This document shows, piece after piece, positions 1-8,080 of a DNA stretch of 64,000 nt (positions within the stretch are counted from its first letter, which is position 1; the number at the start of each line of letters is the position of its first letter). The notes beneath the pieces were generated by a model that saw nothing but the letters and a program-made list of their open reading frames with translations, did no database searches and was not told the origin of the DNA. The DNA comes from CBDCYN01 sp965224205 (GTDB lineage: Bacteria > Planctomycetota > Phycisphaerae > Phycisphaerales > Phycisphaeraceae). The stretch covers positions 134,737-198,736 of the forward strand of contig CBDCYN010000002.1 in NCBI GenBank assembly GCA_965224205.1. The letters are read 5' to 3'. Made by a program: the position numbers and the translations under genes.

Positions 1-342
1 GACCACGCCAAAACTTTCGTGGACCTTTCGCGGTGGCTGAGTAAACTTAACGCCCCGCTCTTTGAGGGCGGTATAGGTCGCCTGGATGTCGTCGACCTCA
101 AAGACCACCTCGGGCGCTACTTCTGACCGTGTGGAGGGCATGTCCTGATGGGCGTGGAGGGCTAACCGGGTACCCCCCGTGCCTGTCGTGTCCCCAGCTT
201 CGAGCTCCACCCAGCTCATCGTCTGGGTCGCCACCTGCATCCCGAGGGTATCGCGATAAAACGAAATCGACCGCAGCGGATCCTTGACGAACAAGATCAC
301 GTACTTGACAGCCCCTAGTCGCAGCCCTGCGGCGCTGATCAT
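1..342 (-). CDS. VOC (glyoxalase/bleomycin-resistance) superfamily protein, C-terminus cut by window edge
   Basis: The 114 visible residues read MISAAGLRLGAVKYVILFV..., then KDPLRSISFYRDTLGMQV, the classic first beta-alpha-beta element of a vicinal oxygen chelate domain. They continue through WVELEAGD and TRLALHAH to VVFEVDDIQATYTALKERG, the second module start. The gene runs off position 1, so the last strands are not visible. The ATG at 340-342 is preceded by GGGGGAGGAG at about 7 bases, a strong ribosome-binding site. VOC proteins use a divalent metal and range from lyases to dioxygenases; nothing here fixes the substrate. Confidence 0.85.
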   Translation of the reverse strand, partial: MISAAGLRLGAVKYVILFVKDPLRSISFYRDTLGMQVATQTMSWVELEAGDTTGTGGTRLALHAHQDMPSTRSEVAPEVVFEVDDIQATYTALKERGVKFTQPPRKVHESFGVV

Positions 343-419
343 GGAACGCTCCTCCCCCTCGAGGCGGCCGGGGCCGACCTCGATCGATTGGTGTCGTGAT
401 TGTGGGTGTCGTATAGACG

Positions 420-515
420 TATACCTATCGCGGATAGAAGGGCGACGTGAATCTTGTACACGGCACGGCCATCCTCGGGCTCAAACCGGTCTGTGACGCG
501 GTCGGTTAGATACAC
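420..515 (+). repeat. dispersed intergenic repeat, long form, copy A
   Basis: Shares with 791-894 the blocks AAGGGCG-CGTGAATCTTG, then TAC-CGGC, CATCC, GGCTCAA and GAC-CGGT in the same order and spacing, with point differences and a 3-base indel. A weaker relative is at 9165-9272. Confidence 0.7.
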
Positions 516-790
516 AAGGCCGACCCGCCGGTTACGGACGCGAGCTCAGGTCACCCATCATCCTAATAATCAACCTATACATAATAAGCCAGCCCGGTGC
601 GCCCCGGACAAGGAATATTTTTAATTTTCAGCCTCGTTGATAGCGATCATCCTCATTTTAGAAGGGTCTTCTCCTCAAACTCATGGACAAACTCGGCCTA
701 GACCCAGCCCCGATGCTGGAAGCCCCCAGGCACCGGCTTGTTTCAACGTATCGCGGCGTCGCTTGTCTAGGATCGGATCGTCGTGCATGA

Positions 791-894
791 TATACCGATC
801 CTGGATGCAAGGGCGGCGTGAATCTTGTACGCGGCGGCACGGTCATCCCCAGGCTCAAGCGGGCCTGCGACACGGTTCTGGGATACGCGACGCG
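791..894 (+). repeat. dispersed intergenic repeat, long form, copy B
   Basis: Best-preserved long copy. It runs from TATACCGATCCTGGATGCAA through GGCGTGAATCTTGTACGCGG to a 3' block near 869-894 (ACACGGTTCTGGGATACGCG). The 3' block is also found alone elsewhere in the window. Confidence 0.7.
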
Positions 895-975
895 CCGATG
901 GGGCGCGGTTCCGATAGATCGGACCCGTGACCAATTCTGTGATCTTTAGAGGCTGAATCACCGAGGGTAAAATAT

Positions 976-2001
976 ATGATCCTAGCTCAAACCGCTCCGA
1001 ACGTGATCCTGTGGATTGTCCTGGCCATCGTTGGTCTAGTCGTGCTGTTCGTGTTCGTCCTGGCCGGGCAGTTCTTCAACCTCTGGCTCCAGGCCACGCT
1101 CTCGGGTGCGTACGTGGGGTTCGGGGCGCTGGTGGGGATGAAGTTCCGCAAGGTCGACCCGCGGACGATTGTCCTGTCGCGAATCCAGGCCAAAAAAGCG
1201 GGGATTGAGATCTCCGTCAACGACCTCGAGTCGCACTACCTCGCCGGTGGGTCGGTGCCCAACGTCGTTAACGCGATGATCGCCGCCAACCGGGCCGACA
1301 TCCCCCTCGACTGGAACCAGGGCTGCGCGATCGACCTGGCCGGGCGGGACATCCTCGACGCGGTGCAGACCTCCGTGAACCCCAAGGTCATCGACGTGCC
1401 CAACCCCGGGATGGGCCGTTCGACCATCGACGCGGTGGCCCAGGATGGGATCCAGCTTAAGGCCCGCGCCCGCGTGACCGTGCGGGCCAACATCCAGAAA
1501 CTCGTCGGCGGGGCGACCGAGGAGACCATCATCGCGCGCGTGGGTGAGGGGATCGTCACCACGATCGGCTCGGCGGCCAACCACAAGGCCGTGCTCGAGA
1601 ACCCCGACAACATCTCCAAGGTCGTCTTGAAAAAGGGCCTCGATTCCGGCACCGCGTTCGAGATCCTCTCGATCGACATCGCCGACATCGACGTCGGGGC
1701 CAACATCGGCGCCAAGCTCCAGGCCGACCAGGCCGAGGCCGATAAACACCGCTTCCAAGCCGAGGCCGAGAAACGCCGCGCCATGGCCGTCGCCCAGGCA
1801 GAGGAATTCAAAGCCGAGATCGAAAAGAACCGAGCCCTGGTCGTCCTGGCTGAGGCCGAGATCCCCAAGGCCATGGCCGACGCGTTCCGCTCCGGCAACT
1901 TCGGCATCATGGACTACTACCGGATGAAAAACATCCAGGCCGACACCTCGATGCGCTCGAGCATCGCCGGCGAGGGCGATTCGTCCAAGCCGCAGGGGTG
2001 A
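976..2001 (+). CDS. floA: flotillin-like protein FloA
   Basis: A 341-residue membrane scaffold protein of the bacterial flotillin family, which in other bacteria organises functional membrane microdomains. One hydrophobic anchor (about residues 9-31) is followed by the conserved FloA body with KARARVTVRANIQKLVGGA and FEILSIDIADIDVGANIGAK. An Ala/Glu-rich coiled segment (about 235-300) follows, including QADQAEADKHRFQAEAEKRR. Length matches the family (about 330). The ATG follows GAGGG. It converges on the next gene with only 16 bases between the stops. No NfeD partner is visible. Confidence 0.95.
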   Translation: MILAQTAPNVILWIVLAIVGLVVLFVFVLAGQFFNLWLQATLSGAYVGFGALVGMKFRKVDPRTIVLSRIQAKKAGIEISVNDLESHYLAGGSVPNVVNAMIAANRADIPLDWNQGCAIDLAGRDILDAVQTSVNPKVIDVPNPGMGRSTIDAVAQDGIQLKARARVTVRANIQKLVGGATEETIIARVGEGIVTTIGSAANHKAVLENPDNISKVVLKKGLDSGTAFEILSIDIADIDVGANIGAKLQADQAEADKHRFQAEAEKRRAMAVAQAEEFKAEIEKNRALVVLAEAEIPKAMADAFRSGNFGIMDYYRMKNIQADTSMRSSIAGEGDSSKPQG

Positions 2002-2017
2002 CGATGTCATCGCCTCA

Positions 2018-3139
2018 TCAATTTTGATCAAAAAGCGACATCTGGCCGTCTGCCTCGGGCCGCCGGAACCCACTATTCGACATCCGGCTCACCGATCGGT
2101 CGAGGTGATGGCGGTGTTTGAAGTGGTTGAAGATCTGGCGGATCTGTTCAGCGACCTGACCGCTGCCGCGCATCCTTTTCCCGAACGTCGCGTCGTAGAG
2201 CTGTCCGTCGCGGCACTGGCGGATCAAACTCAACACGTGCTGGGCCCGGTCGGAGAAGTGGCGTTGGAGCCAATCGGTGAATAGGTCCTTGATCTGGTAC
2301 GGCAGCCGAAGCAGCACGTAACTGGCCGATAACGCCCCGGCCGCGGCGACCGCCTCGAGCACCTGGGGGATCTGCCGGTCGTTGATCCCGGGGATGATCG
2401 GGGCCACCATCGCGATCACCGGCACCCCGGCGTCGCTTAGCTTGGCGATGGTTTTGAGCCTCTCCTTCGGGCTAGAGGCCCGCGGTTCGAGGACCTGCGC
2501 CAACTTCGGGTCTACGCTCGTAACACTCACCGCCACCCGCACCGCGTTGTGCCGTGATAATTCCTTGAGCAGGTCCAGGTCGCGCAGGACTAACCGGTTC
2601 TTGGTGACGATCCCCACCGGCTGGCGACAATCCGCGAAGACCTCCAAACACCCCCGGCTGATCCCCAGCTTCGCCTCGATCGGCTGGTAGCAGTCGGTCA
2701 CGCCCGACATCGCGATGACCTCGCCGTTCCACTTCGGGCGGGCTAGCTCCTTGCGCAACATCCGCGGGGCGTCGAGCTTGGCCATGATCTTGGTCTCAAA
2801 ATCCAGCCCGCTGGAGAATCCGAGCATCTCATGGAACGGCCTGGCGTAGCAGTAGATACATCCGTGCTCGCAGCCGCGGTAGGGATTGATTGACCAGTTG
2901 AACCCGATATCGGGGCTATCGATCTTGTTGAGGATCGACCGGGACGCGTCGGCGTAGACCTCGGTCTTGACCTGCCCGCCACCGGGGTGTTCGCTGGATT
3001 CGATCATGACGAGGTCTAAGTGCTCGCCGAGGACATGCAGCCGAGTCGACTCGAACCGGTTGCCGGGGTTCAACCCTGCCCCCCGCCCCGTAGCAGGACC
3101 GCCGGGCAGCGCGTCTCGATATTCATGCACATCGACCAT
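2018..3139 (-). CDS. PA0069-family radical SAM protein (SplB-like)
   Basis: A 373-residue radical SAM protein. It begins with the family's PATGRGAGLNPGNRFE motif. The 4Fe-4S/SAM motif RGCEHGCIYCYARP has cysteines at about 90, 94 and 97, a C-X3-C-X2-C arrangement. The downstream text KDLFTDWLQRHFSDRAQHVL and YDATFGKRMRGSG is typical of the PA0069/Rv2578c group related to spore photoproduct lyase. The reaction of this group is not established to my knowledge. It stands alone, convergent with floA. Confidence 0.88.
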   Translation of the reverse strand: MVDVHEYRDALPGGPATGRGAGLNPGNRFESTRLHVLGEHLDLVMIESSEHPGGGQVKTEVYADASRSILNKIDSPDIGFNWSINPYRGCEHGCIYCYARPFHEMLGFSSGLDFETKIMAKLDAPRMLRKELARPKWNGEVIAMSGVTDCYQPIEAKLGISRGCLEVFADCRQPVGIVTKNRLVLRDLDLLKELSRHNAVRVAVSVTSVDPKLAQVLEPRASSPKERLKTIAKLSDAGVPVIAMVAPIIPGINDRQIPQVLEAVAAAGALSASYVLLRLPYQIKDLFTDWLQRHFSDRAQHVLSLIRQCRDGQLYDATFGKRMRGSGQVAEQIRQIFNHFKHRHHLDRSVSRMSNSGFRRPEADGQMSLFDQN

Positions 3140-3320
3140 AATCCTAACATTATACTAACATCAAGAGTGGTTGCAAAGGGCCAAGCCGCTACGTTTAAAA
3201 CATTGGCTAGGACGTGACCTGACGTTCAGACGGCCCCGAAATCCGCAGAAAACTAACGAAAACTCGGATCAATCTCTGAATATATATACAGAACACCCCC
3301 TAACCGACGGATCCATCATC

Positions 3321-3857
3321 ATGTTTTTACGAACGTCAAGACCTGGGCTGAGACCGACACCTGGATGGGGGAACACGACCCGTCCTATGGGTATAACCGT
3401 GTTACTCCTGGCCGTGGCCGTGTCGTGCTCGGTCTCTTGCCAGCGGTTCCACAAGGACGAGAAGTTCAGGCACGCGATCGCCCAGAACTTCGAGTACCCC
3501 CCCGGCCGAGTGGTCGACGTCGTGGAAGAGACGATCGACGCCCTGAGGCTGCGGGTCTTGTCTACGACCTCCACCCACATCGACGGCCGTTACGAGGTCC
3601 GCTCCGCCATCGGGGACGAATACCGCATCCTGGTCGAGGGCCTGCGCACCGACCGGACCCGGATCGAGATCGACATGCCCTCCCGGCGCAACCAGGACCA
3701 AGCCAGGCTGATCATGACCGAGATCAGCTCGCGCATGCGGTTTTCACGGCCGTCGCACCCGGTCACCCAACAGCAACCCCAGCCGTCCTACCCTGCCAAC
3801 TCAAGGCAAGCACCATCGCGCCCGGTCCAGAGAACGTACCGCTACAACAGTTATTGA
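3321..3857 (+). CDS. small exported or lipoprotein-like protein, DUF3568-like
   Basis: About 178 residues. A basic N-terminus is followed by a hydrophobic stretch (ITVLLLAVAVSCSVSC) that could be a lipoprotein signal, although the lipobox is not canonical. The body, VVDVVEETIDALRLRVLSTT ... IDGRYEVRSAIGDEYRILVE, resembles DUF3568-type single-domain periplasmic proteins. The tail is Pro/Gln-rich. The start is uncertain: ATG 3321 has a poor ribosome-binding site, and ATG 3387 would give a shorter signal peptide. Function unknown. Confidence 0.65.
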   Translation: MFLRTSRPGLRPTPGWGNTTRPMGITVLLLAVAVSCSVSCQRFHKDEKFRHAIAQNFEYPPGRVVDVVEETIDALRLRVLSTTSTHIDGRYEVRSAIGDEYRILVEGLRTDRTRIEIDMPSRRNQDQARLIMTEISSRMRFSRPSHPVTQQQPQPSYPANSRQAPSRPVQRTYRYNSY

Positions 3858-3886
3858 CCGCCCCGGTTCCTCCGGCCCCCGCACCG

Positions 3887-4585
3887 CTACCCGCTCTTGA
3901 CCGGGTGACCCGGCGCCACCGGCTGCGACGGAACGCCGATTTTACTCTCGGTGCCCGCCATCAGCCGTGCGATGTTCGAGCGGTGACGCAGGATGACCAG
4001 CGTCGCCAACACCAACGCCACGACCGTGAAGGGCTCTCGCGGCTCCACCCCAAGCCCCGACGTGATCCTGCCCACGACCAAAGTCACCGGGATCGACCCC
4101 GCCGCGACCATACTCGCGAGGCTCACGTACCGGCTAATCTTGACCACCATAGCCCACAGCCCAGCGGCGATCAGCACAGGCACCGTCATCACCGGCCACA
4201 ACCCGAGCATCACCCCTAGCCCGGTGGCCACGCCCTTGCCACCCTTAAAACCCAACCACACAGGGAACATGTGCCCGGTCATCGCCGCCGCGGCTACCCC
4301 TAACCACAGCCATGCCTGATCCGCAGGCAGGACGTGGGCTTCCTCTTCGATACACCCCATCACCCACCCCGCGGTCAGGACCGGGATGAGGCCCTTGAGC
4401 ACGTCGAGCACGAAGCAGGCCACCCCCCAAGGGCGTCCGATGACCCGGCCGACGTTCGTGGCCCCGACGTTACCGCTACCGGCCCCACGGAGGTTGACCC
4501 CATTGGCTGTTGCGATCCACCACGCAAACGGCAACGACCCACAGAGATATCCCAGGCCGATCCAAAACGGCCAGTTATGGACCAT
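3887..4585 (-). CDS. plsY: glycerol-3-phosphate acyltransferase PlsY
   Basis: A 232-residue integral membrane enzyme that transfers an acyl group from acyl-phosphate to glycerol-3-phosphate, the first step of phospholipid synthesis. Family motifs are clear: GYLCGSLPFAWWIA in the first helix, GSGNVGATNVGR (about 36-47) and GFKGGKGVATGLGVMLG (about 112-128). Hydrophobic helices alternate throughout. Length is slightly above the usual 200-220 because of a loop insert after the second helix. It converges with the preceding gene. Confidence 0.93.
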   Translation of the reverse strand: MVHNWPFWIGLGYLCGSLPFAWWIATANGVNLRGAGSGNVGATNVGRVIGRPWGVACFVLDVLKGLIPVLTAGWVMGCIEEEAHVLPADQAWLWLGVAAAAMTGHMFPVWLGFKGGKGVATGLGVMLGLWPVMTVPVLIAAGLWAMVVKISRYVSLASMVAAGSIPVTLVVGRITSGLGVEPREPFTVVALVLATLVILRHRSNIARLMAGTESKIGVPSQPVAPGHPVKSG

Positions 4586-4627
4586 CGCCGTATCGTAGCA
4601 GACGAACCCTCGATAGGCGTGCTGCTA

Positions 4628-4650
4628 AAGCGTTTTCTTGAATCGTGTAG
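4628..4650 (+). repeat. solitary terminal repeat of the GAGCGTTTTC element family
   Basis: AAGCGTTTTCTTG...CGTGTA after a TA resembles the outer end of the element at 7850-7963. No matching inverted end is visible before the complete element at 4691, so this looks like a relic. Confidence 0.4.
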
Positions 4651-4690
4651 CGCCCGTGTGGATGGCGATCGATCGAACCCGCCGCGTTAG

Positions 4691-4801
4691 AGCGTTGCCC
4701 GATTTCGTGTACGACTTTTGGAGATCACTACGTCACACGGAACCCGCTGCCTCGCGGTCGCGGCTGGCGGCGGAGATCGTACACCCTTTCGGGCAACGCT
4801 C
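4691..4801. mobile_element. MITE-like element, 111 bp, TA-flanked, IS630-type ends
   Basis: Inverted ends GAGCGTTGCCCGA...TGTACGA face each other at 4691 and 4801. Both are flanked by TA (4689-4690 and 4802-4803), the target duplication expected of IS630/Tc1-type transposition. There is no coding capacity. The interior contains a reverse copy of the GC-rich CCGCGACCG-GAGG-AGCGG repeat. The outermost GAGCG matches the ends of the 1012-bp IS630-type elements in this window, suggesting mobilisation in trans. Confidence 0.75.
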
Positions 4802-4869
4802 TAGGGTCGCGGCTCGCGGCGAAGCTCGACACCAGCTTCAAAAACCGGGTCACCTTGAAGGAGGTAAGG

Positions 4870-4929
4870 ATGCGTCAGAAGAGGCCGCCGACCGAAATCC
4901 TCAGCTGCGGGCTGCCAGCCCACGGCTAG
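4870..4929 (+). CDS. possible 19-residue small ORF with a near-perfect Shine-Dalgarno
   Basis: GAAGGAGGT at 4857-4865 lies just ahead of ATG 4870. The short frame MRQKRPPTEILSCGLPAHG then stops. The segment is bracketed by inverted copies of AGGTAAGGA/TCCTTACCT (4862-4871 and 4950-4959), so it may instead be part of another small inverted-repeat element. The rest of 4586-5029 shows no gene. Confidence 0.2.
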   Translation: MRQKRPPTEILSCGLPAHG

Positions 4930-5029
4930 CGCCTCGTCGACAACCATCTGTCCTTACCTGTGCAGGACGCCCCAAACCGCTGTAGAAGAACAACGATCGA
5001 CGACGAATAGGATGGCCAGCGAACGAGAC

Positions 5030-5383
5030 CTACCAATCAAGGATAAGGCTAGCCGGGATCTGCCCCTCACGACGCTTGCACCGCAGCACATATTCGCCGG
5101 TATCGAGGCTCAGGCAGTCGAGCACCTCGACCACGATCCGTTCCGGGCCATCGGGCTGCATCTCGTCCGGGACCACGTTGATGCTCAGGTGGGTCCCCGG
5201 CTCGATCGCGGTCGACGATAGTAACGCCATCCCCGCACCCGAAATGTTCACCGTCTCGGCTGGCATCGTGATCGTTGAGTTCTCGGACGGGTCGTTCACC
5301 ACCTTTGCCTGGACTTTTGTATGGCTGGGCATCCGGATGTGCGTGCGCCGCTCTTGACCTGCGACTTGTGGCTTGTCTGCCAT
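5030..5383 (-). CDS. PilZ-domain protein
   Basis: A 117-residue single-domain protein. It shows the PilZ pattern: an N-terminal arginine-rich element (QERRTHIRMPSHTKVQAKVV), then the ETVNISGAGMALLSS motif corresponding to the D/N-x-S-x-x-G motif of c-di-GMP-binding PilZ domains, and a beta-barrel strand series. The ATG at 5381-5383 is chosen because GGAG sits about 8 bases upstream; a longer frame to 5443 lacks support. It probably acts as a c-di-GMP or related effector. No partner gene is adjacent. Confidence 0.75.
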   Translation of the reverse strand: MADKPQVAGQERRTHIRMPSHTKVQAKVVNDPSENSTITMPAETVNISGAGMALLSSTAIEPGTHLSINVVPDEMQPDGPERIVVEVLDCLSLDTGEYVLRCKRREGQIPASLILDW

Positions 5384-5644
5384 GGTATTCAACTCCTGGC
5401 CTCTGGCGGAAACCCCGTGCAAGATGCCCGCGAGGGGGGGCAATTATCGTTTCTGTAGATCGGGCGTTCTTGATCCCCACTTGAGCCACGCCGCTCGAGC
5501 CCGCCCTTGGCAGATCGGCGATGCCATAGGTTGCCGCGTATCGCGTCCGCCTTGTTCCGGTCACGGACCTATCTCACAGGCATCTTCGGCTGTCGCGTCA
5601 ACACTGGTTCGTTTACAGCCGAATCGGCCCGGGCTAACATTGGG

Positions 5645-5830
5645 ATGATGTGGCTGGTGTCGTTGGCGACTTGGATGGTAAACTTGGCCCGAACCCCGCA
5701 GCCCGGCTTGCCGCAGATCGACCCTGCGCCGCCGGGCAAGACATGGGTCCCTTATGCCGTCGCTGTGGTCTTGCTGATCGGCGCCGTCATGGCCGCGACG
5801 ATGGATTCGAAGCGAAGACCTCGGGGCTAA
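5645..5830 (+). CDS. small hypothetical membrane protein
   Basis: A 61-residue frame from a tandem ATG: a short amphipathic N-terminus, a Pro-rich linker (PQPGLPQIDPAPPGKTWVP), one strong hydrophobic helix (YAVAVVLLIGAVMAATM) and a basic tail (DSKRRPRG), so the tail should stay in the cytoplasm. No good ribosome-binding site is seen. Supported only by its sensible membrane-protein composition and its place before two more small exported proteins. Confidence 0.5.
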   Translation: MMWLVSLATWMVNLARTPQPGLPQIDPAPPGKTWVPYAVAVVLLIGAVMAATMDSKRRPRG

Positions 5831-5905
5831 TGGCCCGTTTCATCAATGAATAGGCCTTATAACCATGTATCAAGTCAGTATGTATCAAGTCAAGGAGAAC
5901 CCGCT

Positions 5906-6196
5906 GTGAACGCCAAAACGCTCAGGTGGCTGGTCGTGCTCAACGTGGTGCTGGTCGTGGGGTTGGTCCTGCTGGGGTACACGCCGCACCCCGTTTCGGC
6001 GCAGCTGGGCGGCCGCGGAGAATACGTGATCCTCTCAGGCGACGCGACCGGTTTACGCAAGGAACGGGACGTCATCTACATCGTAGATGTCCGCCAGCAG
6101 AGGCTGGCGGCGCTGACGTTCGACACGCGCAACGGCAAACTCGAACAGATCGACGCTCGGGACATCAGCAAAGACCTGCGCGGCGGCGCCCGATAA
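5906..6196 (+). CDS. small secreted protein of unknown function, first of a similar pair
   Basis: Start taken as GTG 5906 because AAGGAG lies 7 bases upstream; a longer ATG start at 5846 has no such site. The 96-residue product has a hydrophobic N-terminal signal or anchor (LRWLVVLNVVLVVGLVLLG), then SAQLGGRGEYVILSGDAT and a beta-rich segment IYIVDVRQQRLAALTFD-RNG. The next gene has the same plan: signal, small linker, then a segment that reads like one propeller blade. Function unknown; the pair lies directly upstream of bioB in the same direction. Confidence 0.65.
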   Translation: MNAKTLRWLVVLNVVLVVGLVLLGYTPHPVSAQLGGRGEYVILSGDATGLRKERDVIYIVDVRQQRLAALTFDTRNGKLEQIDARDISKDLRGGAR

Positions 6197-6274
6197 CCGA
6201 AATTAGGTAAACACAAGCTTAGGCCCCCGGTCCTTAGTTAGGTGGACGAACCACAAGGCAACAGGAACAAGATT

Positions 6275-6607
6275 ATGAACCGAACTCAATCTGCTTGCTG
6301 CGTCCTGCTCGCTTCGGCGTTTGTGCTAGGTGGGCTGTTGATTGTGCGTGCCCAAGACCGTTGGCTGTCGCCGGTGTACGCGGACATGGTCGTCAACAAA
6401 GGACCCGTCAGCGCGGTGACCGCCAGGACCGGCACCGACGAAGAGGCCCTGTTCGTGCTCGACGACTTCAACGAGACGATCTTGATCTACCGCGCCGACA
6501 TTGGCCACGGTGAGCTGGAGCTAGCAGGGACGATCGACATCCCCTCGCTGATGGCTCACCGCGGCGGAGGCCGTGGCCCGGACGGCGGCCGGTCACGCGG
6601 CCGGTAG
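6275..6607 (+). CDS. small secreted protein, second of the pair
   Basis: A 110-residue product from ATG 6275 (AGGAA about 8 bases upstream). Signal peptide MNRTQSACCVLLASAFVLGG followed by LLIVRAQDRW. The body EALFVLDDFNETILIYRADI matches the layout of the preceding protein's VIYIVDVRQQRLAALTFD. The tail is Gly/Arg-rich (HRGGGRGPDGGRSRGR). It lies 78 bases after the first protein and 57 bases before bioB, so the three may be co-transcribed. Confidence 0.65.
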   Translation: MNRTQSACCVLLASAFVLGGLLIVRAQDRWLSPVYADMVVNKGPVSAVTARTGTDEEALFVLDDFNETILIYRADIGHGELELAGTIDIPSLMAHRGGGRGPDGGRSRGR

Positions 6608-6664
6608 GTGGTGGTGGCATCCCCGCACCACAGGACGTGATCACCCCCTAGAAGGAACGCAGAT

Positions 6665-7792
6665 GTGCCCATGATCCCAGACCGATACGACCGAACCACC
6701 CAGAGGATCACCCAGCTCGCGCAAGCCGTGCTGGATGGGACCCCGCTGACACGCCAGCAGGCCCGTGACCTAACGCTGGCGGAGAACGATGAGCTTTATG
6801 ATCTTTTCTATTGGGCGAACAAGATCCGGATCCGATTCGTGGGGCGGGCGGTTAAGTTCTGCTCGATCCTTGCCGCGAAGGTCGGGGCGTGCAGCGAGGA
6901 CTGCGGCTACTGCTCTCAGTCGGCCCACTTCAAGACCGGTGTCGAGCCGACCAAGCTCAGCACCGACGACATGCAAGGCACCGCCGCAGAGGCGATCGCC
7001 AGCGGGGCTAGCAGCTTCGGGATCGTCAACTCCGGGCGTGGCCCGACCGACCGAGAGCTCGATTGGCTAGAGCCGTTCTTTGAAAAAACCGCCTCCGAAG
7101 GCAAGATCCGCCCCTGCGCGACCCTGGGGGAGTTGACCCCGCCACACGCGAAGCGCCTGCGGGAGATGGGGGTGCTGCGGGTCAACCACAACCTCGAGAC
7201 CAGCCGGCGGCACTTCCCGAAGATCGTTTCGACCCATACCTACGATGACCGCCTGCGCACCCTGCGCACTGCCAAAGAGGCGGGGTTGTCGCTGTGCTGC
7301 GGGGGGATTTTCGGGATGGGTGAGGACTGGGACGACCGGCTCGACATCGCCTTTGAGCTGCGCGACCTGGGGGTCGATGTCGTACCCATCAACTTCCTGC
7401 ACGCGATCCAAGGCACGCCGCTGTACGGCAAGCAGCCACCGCTCGAGCCGATGGAGTGCCTCAAGATCATCGCGATCTACCGGTTCATCCTCCCCGACAA
7501 GGAACTCAAAATCGCTGGGGGGCGGGAGAAGAACCTGCGCGACCTTCAGAGCTGGATGTTCTTCGCCGGCGGGTCGAGTTTCCTCATCGGCAATTACCTG
7601 ACCACGTTCGGCCGCTCGCCCCAGCAGGACCACCAGATGCTCCGTGACCTGGGGATCCCGTTCGCGACCTTCGATGAGGTTGAGCACACGTCCGTACCCG
7701 ACCCGATAAACCCGTCCGGGGGTTCGCCCGAAAGTGTGCCGCCGACGGCTTCGCTCGATGCATCGGCGGTGGCGCTACCCGTTTTAGAGTAG
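6665..7792 (+). CDS. bioB: biotin synthase
   Basis: A radical SAM enzyme inserting sulfur into dethiobiotin, the last step of biotin synthesis. The 4Fe-4S motif GACSEDCGYCSQS has cysteines at about 76, 80 and 83. Further BioB landmarks are RVNHNLETSRRHFPKIVSTH, LCCGGIFGMGE, PINFLHAIQGTPL and FFAGGSSFLIGNYLTT. At 375 residues it is a little longer than usual because of an unconserved Ser/Pro-rich tail. GTG 6665 fits AAGGA at 6652-6656 better than ATG 6671. No other bio genes are nearby. Confidence 0.96.
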   Translation: MPMIPDRYDRTTQRITQLAQAVLDGTPLTRQQARDLTLAENDELYDLFYWANKIRIRFVGRAVKFCSILAAKVGACSEDCGYCSQSAHFKTGVEPTKLSTDDMQGTAAEAIASGASSFGIVNSGRGPTDRELDWLEPFFEKTASEGKIRPCATLGELTPPHAKRLREMGVLRVNHNLETSRRHFPKIVSTHTYDDRLRTLRTAKEAGLSLCCGGIFGMGEDWDDRLDIAFELRDLGVDVVPINFLHAIQGTPLYGKQPPLEPMECLKIIAIYRFILPDKELKIAGGREKNLRDLQSWMFFAGGSSFLIGNYLTTFGRSPQQDHQMLRDLGIPFATFDEVEHTSVPDPINPSGGSPESVPPTASLDASAVALPVLE

Positions 7793-7800
7793 TGGTTCGT

Positions 7801-7827
7801 TACGAGCCGTGAACGTCAGGGAGTGGT
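7801..7827 (+). repeat. degenerate copy of GC-rich extragenic repeat (CGAGCCG-GA-CGT-AGGGAG)
   Basis: ACGAGCCGTGAACGTCAGGG is a diverged copy of the repeat found inside carB at 16315-16342. It lies just after bioB and may double as part of a transcription end. Confidence 0.45.
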
Positions 7828-7849
7828 TTTGCGGACGGCTCCTGGGCTA

Positions 7850-7963
7850 GAGCGTTTTCTGGGTGAGTGTATCACGCGTGATGCGCCCACCACTGGGGAA
7901 AAAACAGGGTCTATCACAGGAATATTGAGATCGTGTCATGATACACCTATTGAGAAAACGCTC
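7850..7963. mobile_element. MITE-like element, 114 bp, TA-flanked, IS630-type ends
   Basis: Ends GAGCGTTTTCT...GTGTATCA are inverted repeats at 7850 and 7963, flanked by TA at 7848-7849 and 7964-7965. No coding capacity. Its outer ten bases equal the right end of the second IS630-type element (GAGCGTTTTG) except the last base. Confidence 0.8.
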
Positions 7964-8080
7964 TAGTGTATATACCGGCAACCTTGGGGATGGGCAGCGG
8001 CGGATCACCCGCCGCCTGCGCCCACCGGTTTCCTTAGGTACATGTCACAGATCTATCCGTCCAAACCCGTCGCTATCATG

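Larger units (their letters stand above)
343..975. other. intergenic region with two copies of a dispersed repeat
   Basis: No convincing gene in 633 bases between two divergently transcribed genes. It holds two related stretches of about 100 bases (420-515 and 791-894), annotated separately. An AT-rich segment around 560-660 may carry promoters, but no clear -35/-10 pair can be named. Confidence 0.6.

Noticed and set aside
1036..2073. A 345-codon open frame antisense to floA
   Set aside because: It is the shadow of a GC-rich gene: Asp/Gly/Val/Leu-rich, no domain, no ribosome-binding site, while the floA frame matches its family end to end.
3365..4219. A 284-codon frame crossing the small exported protein and plsY
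   Set aside because: Arg/Pro/His-rich shadow composition; both overlapped genes have recognisable features.
7067..7687. A 206-codon frame antisense to bioB
   Set aside because: No family resemblance; explained by third-position GC bias.
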